A DNA stretch of 64,000 bases from Spirochaetota bacterium (GCA_026398615.1 JAPLSN010000014.1:1-64000); one strand, 5' to 3'. Positions 32,731 to 42,332 are shown, counted from the first letter of the stretch. Notes: generated by a model from the letters alone, not told the origin. Made by a program: numbers and translations.

Positions 32731-35700
32731 ATTGCTGTTGCTTGCGCTTCTCCGGACCGTCCTGGTCCGGATCCCACCCCTGCGGAAAATCCATGCTCCT
32801 CGGCATCCTCTTCTCGATGACGATATCGACGCCGCGCTTCGGATGCGTGATCGCGTCGATATTCGTGTAGGCGATGGATCTCGCGTCCGGCCGCAGCATG
32901 TCCACGTAATCGCGCTTGAGCGAGTCCCACATCTCGAGGGATTCCGCGAACGAGGACATGGCAGCCCCGCGCATCCCCGGATTGCCCGTGCGCTCGGAGG
33001 CCCTGTAGAGCGATACGCCGAGGTTGTTGTCCGTGAACATGAGCAGCTGGACCATTTCGTGGTGGACGTCGCGCGTCTGCGGCGAGACGATCTCGAGGCG
33101 GTCCAGTTCGTAGCGGAGCCGGTCGGCAAGGGCGGAGTAGTAACTCCGCGCCGCGAACCAATCCTCGCGGATGAACATGGCGTTCGCGATCGCGTAGTCG
33201 AGGTAGTACCGGTCATCTTCGAGCCCGAGACCGGCGCGGTAGAAATACTCGACTGCCTTGTCGGGCTTCCTGAACTCTTCCGACGAATAGTATATGTACC
33301 CGCGCTTGTAGTGGATCTCCGGAGTCTCGTAGCCGTTTTCCGCGGCCTGGTCGAAAAGGTTCAGGGCGCCGGCGTAATCATAGCGGTCCGAATAGTAGAT
33401 GTCGGCGAGGTTGGCGTAGATGGACCCGTAGCGCCGGTTCCGGGCCAGCCGCCGTCCGGCGAGCGCCTTCTCGTACATCGCCCTTGCCCTTTCGAAGAAA
33501 CTCTCGGCGGTCACGTACTCGCCCGAGCGCGCCCGGAATTCTCCGGACCAGTTGAGCGAATCGATGAAGTGCCCGACTTCCTTCGACCTGAGGTTCTGCC
33601 TCGCGTCATAGGTGGCCACGGCGTTGGCGAGCGCCTTTCGTTCCTCGTCGGGATTGTTGGTGTTCCGGTAGTACCTCGCGATGTGGTAGTGGGTTTCCGG
33701 CCAGCCGGGATCGAGTTCCGCCGAGCGCATCAGGATTTTCCGCACGTCCTGCAGCATATCCCTGTCGACGAGGTAACCGCCGAGATCCGTGAGGGTGACG
33801 GCCGATATCTTCGCCCTCCACGACGAGGTGAAATGCTCCTTGAGCGTTATGATCTGTTTCGACTTGTCGATGCCGCGCCCCTGCTCCAGCCTGATGAAGT
33901 ACCGCAGCATGCGTTCCAGGTAGGGATCCCGCTGGCCGTACTTCGAGATGAGCGCGGCGTATGCCAGGCGGGCTTCCTCGAACTTGTCGGGTTTGTCCCC
34001 GGCGGGATCCTCTTCGGCCCAGTCGAGGTACGAATCCCCGAGGAGCATGAGGGCCTTCCTGTGGTAGTAGTCCGCGTCGAGGATCCAGGTCTTGAGGATC
34101 CTCGCGGCTTCCTTGTAATCGAAGACCTGGTCCTTCTCGAAGGTCGCCCACTCGATCGCCGCATCGTCCTCGGACGGCCAGCGCGCGAGGATCTGCGCGT
34201 ACTTCTTCGCCGCGAGTTCGTAGCGCCGCTTGGCCAGGTAGCCGCGCGCGTAGCGGAAGTACCATGCCTTCATCGGCCAGACCCTGTCGGCCCTGGCGAA
34301 ATCCTCCTCGGCCTCGGTGAAGGAATCATCGCGCACCCGCTCGTAGCCGCGCGCGTACCACGAGTTCGAATACACGGGCCGGTAGACGAAGTTGTAGGCA
34401 AGCCATCCGAGGACGAAAGCAAGGAATCCTACGACGACGGCGATCCGCAGTATCGGCAGGACGTTGTGGACGAAGATGTACGGGAAACTGCCCCGCTCGG
34501 CTTCGAACGCGGCTCCCGTCCGCTTTTCGAAGCCCTTCGGCAGTTCGATCGGGCGCTTGAGCACCCTGCTCGCCTGGTCCGCCACGGCGGACGGGGACGC
34601 GCCTTCCACCAGCATCCAGACGAGCCGTTCGCGCTGGGCAAGCGAGCCCTTTTCGTTGGCGACGATGTCCTCGACCGCGAGCCGCAGGTTGAGGGGGAAG
34701 GAAAGGAGGCTGTCCTGCAGCGCGTCGACCTGGCCGTCGGAGAGGGATACCGGCTTCGAGGTTTCGCTCTCGTCCTGCCGCTCGGGCTGCAGTTTCGGCT
34801 CGAACGCGGCCGCCGCGGGACCGGGAGCCGGCCTGGTCGCCTTGGGCGCCGACCTGGAATCCAGCGCCGAGATCGAAAAATCCCCGCCGAACCCGTCGTC
34901 AAGGCTGAAATGGCCGGCGGTTTCGTCGCCGCTCTCCAGGGATTCGAGCGCCTTGTCGAGATCGGGAATGGCCGGCCCGAGTCCGAAAGCCGCCCCGAGA
35001 TCTTCCGTACCGCCGGCGGCGGCGGATGAATCGGCTTCGACCGCGGCCGGGGCTTCAGGCGGCGCCCCCAGGTCGAGGAAGTCCGCGTCTCCGCCCAGGT
35101 CTATCTCCCCGAGATCGGGAAGAAGCTCTTCCGGCGCGGACACGACGTCCGCGGGCTCCGCGGCGGCTTGCCCTGCGGGCTCCACCCCCTCGGGCGTCGA
35201 TATCCCCGTATCGCTGCCCATCGCGTCGAAATCGCCGAGGTCGAACCCGGCGCCGGCTGAACCTTCGTCCGGAGGGATGGTGGTTTTTTCGACCTCTCCG
35301 GGCCCGATCGCGCCGTCCGTTTCCGCGCCGAAGCCGGTATCGGCCGCTCCGGTTTCACCTGAGCCGGCGGAAAAAAGATCGTCGCCGATCTCCGGCAACT
35401 CGAATCCCCCGGTTCCGGCATCATCCGGTACGGAAGGAAGGGCTTCTTCGATACCGGTTTCGGAAACTTCGTCGGGGACGGTAGAAGCGCCAGCGGATAG
35501 ATCCGTTTCGCCGGCGGGCGAACCCGAGGCGTCCGACGGTTCCAGCTCGGCCGCAAGCCCGTCCAGGAGGGCGGCCGAATCGAAATCCCCCATGCCGTCG
35601 TCGAAGGGTCGAACCGGCTTGCCGCCTTCCACGATGCCGCTACCGGGCGTATCCTCGCCGGGAACGGGGCCGGGCGGGATTTCCGGATTCACGGAGCCTG

Positions 35701-35968
35701 AATCCAGCCCATCCAGGTTCATTCCGTCCAGAAAAGAGTCGAATTCGTCGGCGGCCGAGGGTTCGGATGGAGTGCGATCGAGAGTGGCGAAATCCGGGAC
35801 GCGCTTCCGCCCCTGCGGCGCGATCAGGGCGGACAGGTCCTCCGACAAGCCCTGTTCGGGCGGAGATATATCCACGAGCTGTTCGCCCCATTTGGCGAGC
35901 AGCTCCTCCTCGTGGCCGAGGGGACGGAGATCTTGCTTGAACCTCTCGATGTCCTGGAGCCGCGGCAT
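32729..35968 (-). CDS. Large one-TM TPR protein, flagellar-collar (FlcA)-like candidate
   Basis: 1079 residues. Residues 1-400 are acidic, low-complexity and rich in Asp/Glu/Gly/Pro (cytoplasmic). A short folded part follows (GQVDALQDSLLSFPLNLRLA, SPSAVADQASRVLKR). One membrane helix lies at about 503-525 (ILRIAVVVGFLAFVLGWLAY). The C-terminal 550 residues are TPR-like helix pairs with many Tyr/Trp (EEDFARADRVWPMKAWYFRY; GYETPEIHYKRGYIYYSS). The layout fits the periplasmic TPR scaffolds of spirochaete flagellar motors such as Borrelia FlcA (BB0236). That assignment is inference from architecture; no flagellar gene is adjacent. Confidence 0.7.
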   Translation of the reverse strand: MPRLQDIERFKQDLRPLGHEEELLAKWGEQLVDISPPEQGLSEDLSALIAPQGRKRVPDFATLDRTPSEPSAADEFDSFLDGMNLDGLDSGSVNPEIPPGPVPGEDTPGSGIVEGGKPVRPFDDGMGDFDSAALLDGLAAELEPSDASGSPAGETDLSAGASTVPDEVSETGIEEALPSVPDDAGTGGFELPEIGDDLFSAGSGETGAADTGFGAETDGAIGPGEVEKTTIPPDEGSAGAGFDLGDFDAMGSDTGISTPEGVEPAGQAAAEPADVVSAPEELLPDLGEIDLGGDADFLDLGAPPEAPAAVEADSSAAAGGTEDLGAAFGLGPAIPDLDKALESLESGDETAGHFSLDDGFGGDFSISALDSRSAPKATRPAPGPAAAAFEPKLQPERQDESETSKPVSLSDGQVDALQDSLLSFPLNLRLAVEDIVANEKGSLAQRERLVWMLVEGASPSAVADQASRVLKRPIELPKGFEKRTGAAFEAERGSFPYIFVHNVLPILRIAVVVGFLAFVLGWLAYNFVYRPVYSNSWYARGYERVRDDSFTEAEEDFARADRVWPMKAWYFRYARGYLAKRRYELAAKKYAQILARWPSEDDAAIEWATFEKDQVFDYKEAARILKTWILDADYYHRKALMLLGDSYLDWAEEDPAGDKPDKFEEARLAYAALISKYGQRDPYLERMLRYFIRLEQGRGIDKSKQIITLKEHFTSSWRAKISAVTLTDLGGYLVDRDMLQDVRKILMRSAELDPGWPETHYHIARYYRNTNNPDEERKALANAVATYDARQNLRSKEVGHFIDSLNWSGEFRARSGEYVTAESFFERARAMYEKALAGRRLARNRRYGSIYANLADIYYSDRYDYAGALNLFDQAAENGYETPEIHYKRGYIYYSSEEFRKPDKAVEYFYRAGLGLEDDRYYLDYAIANAMFIREDWFAARSYYSALADRLRYELDRLEIVSPQTRDVHHEMVQLLMFTDNNLGVSLYRASERTGNPGMRGAAMSSFAESLEMWDSLKRDYVDMLRPDARSIAYTNIDAITHPKRGVDIVIEKRMPRSMDFPQGWDPDQDGPEKRKQQQ

Positions 35969-36108
35969 ACCCTTCCTTGCCTCGGGAAATGCGACCGAAG
36001 CCGGGAACGCTTCACGATCGTGTCTATATTAACGGAAGATCCTCCGGCATGTGAAGCTTTATCTTCATTCCGGCGGGAATCGTGCCGATATTCCGAAGGA
36101 CCGTCATC

Positions 36109-36813
36109 ATGAAGAAAACCATGTTCGCCGCGGCCCTCGTCCTGCTCGCGCTTGCGACGGCCCCGGCCTTCGATGTGGAATCCGCCTCGTTGCACCTCTA
36201 CCTCGCGGGGCTGTCACGCGCAGAGACGCCGTCCGTCAGGGAAGGCTTCGCCGTTTTTTCCGCGTCCGGCCCCTACCGTTGCGTCGGAGCTGCCTTCGAA
36301 CATGAAGGCTGGGCAGCGGTCCACTCCTTCGAGCGCAACGGTCTCGGAGTTTTCGTCCTCGCCTACCCCGTCCCCTGCGACCGTGACGCCCCGCTCTCCT
36401 ACAGGCTGGTCATCGACGGCGTGTGGACGAAAGACCCTTCCAATGCGGCCGCTGTCCGGGACGGCCGGACGGGTCTGGAGATCTCCGTGCTCCCCATCCC
36501 TTTCCTGTCGTCCGAACGGCCGGGCGTCTGGCGCCAACTTTCGGCCGACGGACGCACCGTCAGGTTCCTCTTCAAGGGTGAACCCGGCCAGGTGGTCACC
36601 GTCTCGGGCGATTTCAACGGCTGGGATCCTTTCCTCCACGAACTCGCGGAAACCGCTCCGGGCGTGTACCGTCTGGAGCTGGAACTGCCGCCGGGCAGGC
36701 ACCTCTATTCATTCTTCTACCGCGGCGACCGCCTGCCCGATCCGCTGAATCCCTCGTTGATCTATACCGGGGAAGGCACGCCCGTGTCGGTCATCGTCGT
36801 ACCGGGAACCTGA
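36109..36813 (+). CDS. Exported protein with isoamylase-type (CBM48/E-set) domain
   Basis: 234 residues from ATG 36109 behind GAAGGA. The signal peptide is TMFAAALVLLALATAPAF. Residues ~140-234 form an AMPK/isoamylase early-set domain: VRFLFKGEPGQVVTVSGDFN, GWDPFLHELAETAPGVYRLE, PGRHLYSFFYRGDRLPDPLN. The first half (GLGVFVLAYPVPCDRDAPLS, YRLVIDGVWTKDPSNAA) looks like a second, weaker copy. Such domains bind alpha-glucans or serve as protein-contact modules. No catalytic barrel is attached. It is followed at 72 bp by the EAL protein but has a separate promoter. Confidence 0.75.
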   Translation: MKKTMFAAALVLLALATAPAFDVESASLHLYLAGLSRAETPSVREGFAVFSASGPYRCVGAAFEHEGWAAVHSFERNGLGVFVLAYPVPCDRDAPLSYRLVIDGVWTKDPSNAAAVRDGRTGLEISVLPIPFLSSERPGVWRQLSADGRTVRFLFKGEPGQVVTVSGDFNGWDPFLHELAETAPGVYRLELELPPGRHLYSFFYRGDRLPDPLNPSLIYTGEGTPVSVIVVPGT

Positions 36814-36847
36814 TCGTCCGGGATGCCGGGAGGCCGATCCGCGTTCA

Positions 36848-36875
36848 TTGCTTTCCGCCTTCCTGCGCCTATACT
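36848..36875 (+). promoter_or_regulatory. Promoter of the EAL gene, near-leaderless
   Basis: TTGCTT (36848-36853), 16-nt spacer, TATACT (36870-36875), ATG at 36885. Confidence 0.5.
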
Positions 36876-36884
36876 TGAAGCCGT

Positions 36885-39002
36885 ATGACAAACATAAAAA
36901 TACGCCTTATACACAGCGCCAGGAGCGAAACGCTCACGGCCGCCCTCGTCGCGGTCGCCGCGTTCGCGCTGTACGCGGCCGCTTTCATCCTGTCATTCCC
37001 GTATTTCGGCCGCGTGGTGGGCATCCTCGCGATCTTCCCCGTATTCGTGCTGATCAGGTCGGCGGGCCTCGCCGGAGGCACCTTCGGCGGCCTCGCGGTC
37101 TTCCCGATCGACACCGCGCTCTACGCCGCACTCGGGTACGGCGACCCCTTCCTTTCGCCCACAAGACTCGCCAGCTGGGGCATCGTGATGGGATTCGGGC
37201 TGCTCTTCGGCTTCATCGAAGAGATGGAATGCGTCCGGAGGCGGCAGGAACGCGCGTTCACGCGGGCCTTCCAGGCGGTCGAGGAAGGCATCTGGGACGT
37301 GGATCTCAGGCGGGACCTCGTCTCGGTGAGCCCCGGCTGGTACAGGACGGCAGGTTATTCGGGTCCGGGCGCCATCGCCACGATGAATGACCTCAAGGCC
37401 CGGCTCCATCCCGAGGAAACGGAACTCGTGGAAGACGAAATCGAACGGCTGCGGGACGGGGTGACCGAGAGCGCTTCCTTCGAATACCGGTTGCGCGGCG
37501 AGGATGGTCGCTGGCGTTGGCTCCACACCAAGGGACGGATCGCGGCAAAGGACAGGACGGGGAAGCCCACCCGCCTCGTCGGCGTTTCCTGCGACATGAC
37601 GGAGCGCAAGAATCACGAGGAGCTGCTCGTCTTCCAGGCCTACCATGACCAGCTGACGAGGCTCCCCAACCGCAAGGCCTTCTTCGAGCGCGCCGTCGAG
37701 ATCCTGGCTGCCGCCGAACGGTCCCTGCACGAGCGTACGCGGTCCTTCGTCATTCTCGATATCGACAATTTCAAGCACGTGAACGATTCGCTGGGCCACC
37801 GGGTCGGCGACCTCCTTTTACGGGCCGTCGCGGAACGCCTCCAGCGCCTGGTCAGGCGGAGCGACTTCATCTTCCACCTCGGGTCCAATTCCTTCATGAC
37901 CGTCCTCTCCCATACGACCATCGATACGGACGCCGCACTTTTCGTCGAGAAAGTGATCGCGTCGTTCGCGGAAGCCTTCAACGTGGAGGGTTTCCAGGTC
38001 TACGTGGGGATCAGCGCCGGGATCACCATCTACCCCCGCGACGGGACCGATCCCCTCACCCTGATACGGAACGCCGAATCAGCCCTGTACGAGGCCAAGC
38101 ACGACCGCAACACCTATCGCTTCTACTCGGCCGACATCCAGGCGAAAGCCTCGGTGCGCCTCGGGCTGCTCTCGAATTTGAGGAAGACTATCGACAGCGG
38201 CGGGTTCACGCTGGAATATCAGAAGATCATGAACCTGGACGGAAGCGTCGAAAGCCTCGAAGCCCTCATCCGCTGGACGAGGGGAGACACGGGCGAAGCG
38301 GTGCCTCCGATGGACTTCATCCCCATCGCCGAGGAATCTGGTCTCATCATCCCCATCGGGCACCAAGTCATGGATATGGCCCTGGCGGACCTCGCGCGGC
38401 TGGCCGCGTCGGGCGTCGGGGCACCCGTCTTCGCGGTGAACGTTTCGGCCAAGCAGATACGGGACAGGACCTTCACCGCTTTCCTGCGGGCCGCGCTGGA
38501 GCGCACGGGGGCGCCCGCCCGCCTGCTCCGCGTGGAGATCACCGAAAGTTGCCTCCTCGAAATGACCGACGAGGTGCTCACCCGCCTGAGGTCCATCCGG
38601 GAGCTGGGCGTGTCGGTGTCCCTGGACGATTTCGGCACGGGGTACTCGTCCCTCGCCTACCTGCGCGAACTGCCGATCGACGAGATGAAGATCGACCGCC
38701 TGTTCGTGAGCGACCTGCCGGACGGCAAAGCCGAGGCTATCGTGATGGCCATCATGGATCTTGCGCGCGGCCTCGGAAAACGTGTCGTCGCCGAGGGCGT
38801 GGCTACCGCGGAAGCCTTCGACTGCCTCGTAAAACTGGGATGCGACCGCTTCCAGGGCGAGTACTTCTCCGCTCCCGCCCCGCTGTCGGAGATTATCAAG
38901 CCTGCGCCGCCGGCCGGACCGGAGATCGCGGGGCATGCCGCTACGGAAACGGACCGTGAAGGCAGCGGCGAATCGGGGCGGGGAAACGGCATCGGGGCTT
39001 GA
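36885..39002 (+). CDS. PAS/GGDEF/EAL protein: cyclic di-GMP phosphodiesterase with dead GGDEF
   Basis: 705 residues. Membrane helices lie in 18-110, and a PAS domain at about 120-240 ends with DGRWRWLHTKGRIAAK. The GGDEF domain (250-410) begins HDQLTRLPNRKAFFERA with VILDIDNFKHVNDSLGHRVG, but its active loop reads FHLGSNSFMTVL, so cyclase activity is unlikely. The EAL domain (about 430-680) keeps all key motifs: ESLEALIRW, NVSAKQI, VEITESCLLE, LDDFGTGYSSLAYL, KIDRLFVSDL and VAEGVATAEAF. It should hydrolyse cyclic di-GMP to pGpG, perhaps tuned by GTP bound to the dead GGDEF. Confidence 0.9.
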   Translation: MTNIKIRLIHSARSETLTAALVAVAAFALYAAAFILSFPYFGRVVGILAIFPVFVLIRSAGLAGGTFGGLAVFPIDTALYAALGYGDPFLSPTRLASWGIVMGFGLLFGFIEEMECVRRRQERAFTRAFQAVEEGIWDVDLRRDLVSVSPGWYRTAGYSGPGAIATMNDLKARLHPEETELVEDEIERLRDGVTESASFEYRLRGEDGRWRWLHTKGRIAAKDRTGKPTRLVGVSCDMTERKNHEELLVFQAYHDQLTRLPNRKAFFERAVEILAAAERSLHERTRSFVILDIDNFKHVNDSLGHRVGDLLLRAVAERLQRLVRRSDFIFHLGSNSFMTVLSHTTIDTDAALFVEKVIASFAEAFNVEGFQVYVGISAGITIYPRDGTDPLTLIRNAESALYEAKHDRNTYRFYSADIQAKASVRLGLLSNLRKTIDSGGFTLEYQKIMNLDGSVESLEALIRWTRGDTGEAVPPMDFIPIAEESGLIIPIGHQVMDMALADLARLAASGVGAPVFAVNVSAKQIRDRTFTAFLRAALERTGAPARLLRVEITESCLLEMTDEVLTRLRSIRELGVSVSLDDFGTGYSSLAYLRELPIDEMKIDRLFVSDLPDGKAEAIVMAIMDLARGLGKRVVAEGVATAEAFDCLVKLGCDRFQGEYFSAPAPLSEIIKPAPPAGPEIAGHAATETDREGSGESGRGNGIGA

Positions 39003-39028
39003 CGAGACGGCAGGATGTTCGATATAAA
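38999..39028 (+). promoter_or_regulatory. Promoter of tRNA-Phe
   Basis: TTGACG (38999-39004, overlapping the EAL stop codon), 18-nt spacer, TATAAA (39023-39028), 11 nt before the tRNA. Confidence 0.7.
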
Positions 39029-39039
39029 TATCCCGTTTC

Positions 39040-39112
<73 letters not shown>

Positions 39113-39113
39113 A

Positions 39114-39146
39114 AGCCGGCCACCCTCCCCTGGGGTGGCTTTTTTA
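39114..39146 (+). terminator. Intrinsic terminator of tRNA-Phe
   Basis: GCCACCC (39119-39125) pairs with GGGTGGC (39133-39139), followed by TTTTTT (39140-39145) and TA. Confidence 0.85.
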
Positions 39147-39261
39147 TTGTATCGCCGGTGCACGGAAACGGATCGACGTTGTGCTAACGTTCCGGGTATC
39201 TTATAATCGACCGGATGCCCGGCTCGCGGCATCGGGCGACCGACAGGAGAACGCAGACAGG

Positions 39262-40788
39262 ATGGCATCGATCCAAGCCCAGAAACTCGCATCCATGAGG
39301 CGCTCCGTATCGTTCCGCATCTATACGAGTGCCTTCACCTTCATCGCCGTCCTCGTCGTGGCGGCGGGCTTTGCCGTCTTCATGTACGAAACGCAATCGG
39401 TACACCGCTCCCTGAACACCGAGACCGAGGAAATCAAGGAACGGGTATCGGCCGTCATCATCGAGCCGCTCTGGTCCTTCTCGAAAAACCAGATCGACAC
39501 GATCCTCTCCCTCGAGATGCGGAAGCAGGAAATACTCTACATCTACATCTGGGACGAACGGGGCGCGCTCTTTTCGGGACTGGCCCGCAAGCCGGACGAT
39601 ACCGTCGTCGCCGCCGGGGCGGCCGACAGGGACTTCATCAAGCGCTCCACCTACAGGACGATCTTTTCCGAGCTCAAGCGCGAAGGCTACGAACTCGGCG
39701 TCCTCGAGATCGGCGTCACGGATTTCTTCGCCGCGCGGGAAATCCAGCGACGCTTCGTCACCGACATCCTCCGTACGGTGGCCGTCTCCGCGATCGGCCT
39801 TGCCTTCGTTCTCCACGCGCTCAAAACGGGCGTCCTCGACCCGCTCTCGCGGCTGGACGAGGCGGTCAACCGCTTCGGGAACAGGGATTTCGCCGCCCGC
39901 GTCCCGGTCCCTCCCCGCGACGACGAGATGGCCGACCTTAGCCGGACTTTCAACACGATGGCCGACCTCATCCAGGGATATTCGGGGGACCTCGAACGCC
40001 TCGTCGCCGAGCGCACCCAGCAGCTCGTGGAAGCCGAGAAGATGGCCTTCCTCGGCAGCCTCGTGGCGGGCGTCGCGCACGAGATCAACACCCCGGTCGG
40101 CGTGGCCGTGACGGCGGCTTCCCACCTCCAGGAACGGGGAGCCGAGGTCGAGAAAGAATTCCGGGAGCGGAGCCTGACGCGCAGCGCGCTCGAAGCCTTC
40201 CTCGCCGAATCGGCGGAAGCCTCCGGCATCCTGCTCACGAACCTCCGGCGCACGAGCGATTTCGTGCGGAGCTTCAAGCAGGTCGCGGTGGACCAGACCA
40301 ACGAGGAGCGGAGAATCTTCAAGGTGAAACCCTACCTCGAGGAAATCGTGTTCTCCCTCAGACCCAAGCTCAAGAAGACGAGGCACGTCGTGGAGGTGGA
40401 CGCGCCCGAGGGGCTCACGCTCAATTCCATGCCGGGGATGTTCGCGCAGATCGTCACGAACCTCATCATCAACTCCCTGACGCACGGTTTCGACGAAGGC
40501 GCCGCAGGCCGCATCGACATCCAGGCGAGGGTCCAGGGAGGCAAGTTCGCGCTGCACTACCGCGACAACGGCAAGGGCATTCCGCGGGAAAACCTTCAGA
40601 AGATCTTCCAGCCGTTCTTCACGACGAGGCGGAGCCATGGCGGTACCGGCCTCGGCCTCTACATCGTGTCGAACATCGTGACCAACCTGTCGGGATCGAT
40701 CTCGTGCACGAGCGAACCGGGACAGGGGGTGGAATTCATCGTGACGCTTCCGGCGGAAGCGATCGCGGACCCCGGAGCAGGCCGATGA
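39262..40788 (+). CDS. Sensor histidine kinase (HAMP, HisKA, HATPase)
   Basis: 508 residues from ATG 39262. There are two membrane helices (TSAFTFIAVLVVAAGFAVFM; LRTVAVSAIGLAFVLHALK) around a short periplasmic sensor (IIEPLWSFSKNQIDTILSLE, YIYIWDERGALFSGL). Then come HAMP (GVLDPLSRLDEAVNRFGNRD), HisKA with phospho-His in VAHEINTPVGVAVTAASHL, Asn box IVTNLIINSLTHGF, and G boxes DNGKGIPRENLQKIFQPFF and GGTGLGLYIVSNIV. It should autophosphorylate and signal to the HD-GYP regulator, whose start overlaps its stop by ATGA. Confidence 0.9.
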   Translation: MASIQAQKLASMRRSVSFRIYTSAFTFIAVLVVAAGFAVFMYETQSVHRSLNTETEEIKERVSAVIIEPLWSFSKNQIDTILSLEMRKQEILYIYIWDERGALFSGLARKPDDTVVAAGAADRDFIKRSTYRTIFSELKREGYELGVLEIGVTDFFAAREIQRRFVTDILRTVAVSAIGLAFVLHALKTGVLDPLSRLDEAVNRFGNRDFAARVPVPPRDDEMADLSRTFNTMADLIQGYSGDLERLVAERTQQLVEAEKMAFLGSLVAGVAHEINTPVGVAVTAASHLQERGAEVEKEFRERSLTRSALEAFLAESAEASGILLTNLRRTSDFVRSFKQVAVDQTNEERRIFKVKPYLEEIVFSLRPKLKKTRHVVEVDAPEGLTLNSMPGMFAQIVTNLIINSLTHGFDEGAAGRIDIQARVQGGKFALHYRDNGKGIPRENLQKIFQPFFTTRRSHGGTGLGLYIVSNIVTNLSGSISCTSEPGQGVEFIVTLPAEAIADPGAGR

Positions 40789-42332
40789 CAGGAAACGACA
40801 ACACCCTCGTCTTCGCCGACGAAAAAACCCAGGCACCCGTCCGGCGCGACGACCATTGGACCGTGCTGATCGTGGACGACGAGGCGGAGGTGCATCACGT
40901 CACCAAGCTCGTGCTCACGGGCTTCTCGTTCATGAACCGTCCCATCCGCTTCCTGAGCGCGTATTCGGGGGCGGAGGCCAGGAAGGTCATCTCGGAAAAC
41001 ACCGAGATCGCGGTCGTCCTCCTCGACGTCGTGATGGAGGACGAGGGCGCCGGCCTCGCGCTGGTGAAGCACATCCGCGACGAGCTCAAGAACCCCTACA
41101 TGCGGATCGTGCTTCGCACCGGCCAGCCGGGCTACGCTCCCGAAGGGCGCGTGATCGTCGAGTACGACATCAATGACTACAAGGAAAAGACCGAGCTCAC
41201 CGCCCAGAAGCTCTTCACGACCATGGTATCGGCCATACGTTCCTACCGGGACATCATGACCATCGAGAAGAACCGGCGCGGTCTCGAGAAGATCATCGAC
41301 GCCTCCGCCCACATCTTCGAGATCCAGTCCCTGCAGAAATTCGCTTCGGGCATACTGGAGCAGCTCACGAGCCTCCTCAACATCGACCGGGACGCGATCT
41401 ACTTCAACGTCGGGGGCTTCACCGCGGTTCTGGAGGAGAACGGCTTCCGGGTCCTCGCGGCCACCGGGCGCTACGCGGCGATGATCGGGAAGCACGTCGA
41501 CGAGATCCTCGAACCCGGCTCCGTCCGGCTCGTGGCGCGCAGCGTGGAGGAGCGCAGGAGCCTCTACGAGAACTCCGCGTACGTCGGCTACATCGAGACC
41601 AAGTCCGGCTCGAAGAACATCATTTACCTCGACAACTGCGCCGGACTGACCTCGATCGACATCGAACTGATCAACATCTACTGCATCAACGTGGCGGTGG
41701 CGTTCGAGAACATCTACCTCAACAGGGAGCTCGAGGAAACCCAGAAGGAGCTCATCTTCAAGCTCGGCGAGGTGATCGAGAACCGGACGCAGGACACCGA
41801 CACCAACGACCACGTCAAACGCGTCGCGGGCCTCGTCCGCTTCCTCGCGCTCAAGCGCGGCCTTTCCGAGGACGAAGCCGAGCTCGTGAGCGTCGCGAGC
41901 GCCATCCACGACATAGGCAAGATCGCGATCCCCGACAGCATCCTCCTCAAGCCAGCCAAGCTCTCGTCGACGGAATTCGGCATCATGAAGGAACACACGG
42001 CCTTCGGCCGCAGGATGTTCGAACATTCCAAGCGAAGCCTGTTCGGCGCGGCCACCGTGATAGCCTACCAGCACCACGAATGCTGGGACGGGACGGGATA
42101 TCCCACGGGCTCCGCGGGAGAGGACATCCACGTCTACGCGCGCATCACCTCGGTGGCGGACGTCTTCGACGCCCTGACCCACAAGCGAGTCTACCGCGAG
42201 GGAGCCTTCCGCCTCGAAGAGGCCGTGGATTACATCAGGAGCCAGTCGGGAAAACAGTTTGATCCCGAACTGGTCGAAATCTTCCAGGCGTACTCCGACG
42301 AGTTCGCGGCGCTGGCGGGCATCCTGCCTTGA
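40785..42332 (+). CDS. Response regulator with DUF3369 and HD-GYP domains
   Basis: 515 residues from ATG 40785 (4-nt overlap with the kinase). Residues 25-150 are a receiver: LIVDDEAEVHHVTKL, Asp in VVLLDVVMEDEGAGL, and the conserved Lys near DYKEKTEL. Residues 155-320 match DUF3369, a GAF-like insert (LEKIIDASAHIFEIQSLQKF). Residues 325-510 are HD-GYP: DHVKRVAGLV, SAIHDIGKIAIPDSILLKP, HTAFGRRMFEHS, YQHHECWDGTGYP. HD-GYP enzymes cut cyclic di-GMP to GMP. With the kinase it forms a complete phosphorylation-gated cyclic di-GMP breakdown module. Confidence 0.9.
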   Translation: MTGNDNTLVFADEKTQAPVRRDDHWTVLIVDDEAEVHHVTKLVLTGFSFMNRPIRFLSAYSGAEARKVISENTEIAVVLLDVVMEDEGAGLALVKHIRDELKNPYMRIVLRTGQPGYAPEGRVIVEYDINDYKEKTELTAQKLFTTMVSAIRSYRDIMTIEKNRRGLEKIIDASAHIFEIQSLQKFASGILEQLTSLLNIDRDAIYFNVGGFTAVLEENGFRVLAATGRYAAMIGKHVDEILEPGSVRLVARSVEERRSLYENSAYVGYIETKSGSKNIIYLDNCAGLTSIDIELINIYCINVAVAFENIYLNRELEETQKELIFKLGEVIENRTQDTDTNDHVKRVAGLVRFLALKRGLSEDEAELVSVASAIHDIGKIAIPDSILLKPAKLSSTEFGIMKEHTAFGRRMFEHSKRSLFGAATVIAYQHHECWDGTGYPTGSAGEDIHVYARITSVADVFDALTHKRVYREGAFRLEEAVDYIRSQSGKQFDPELVEIFQAYSDEFAALAGILP

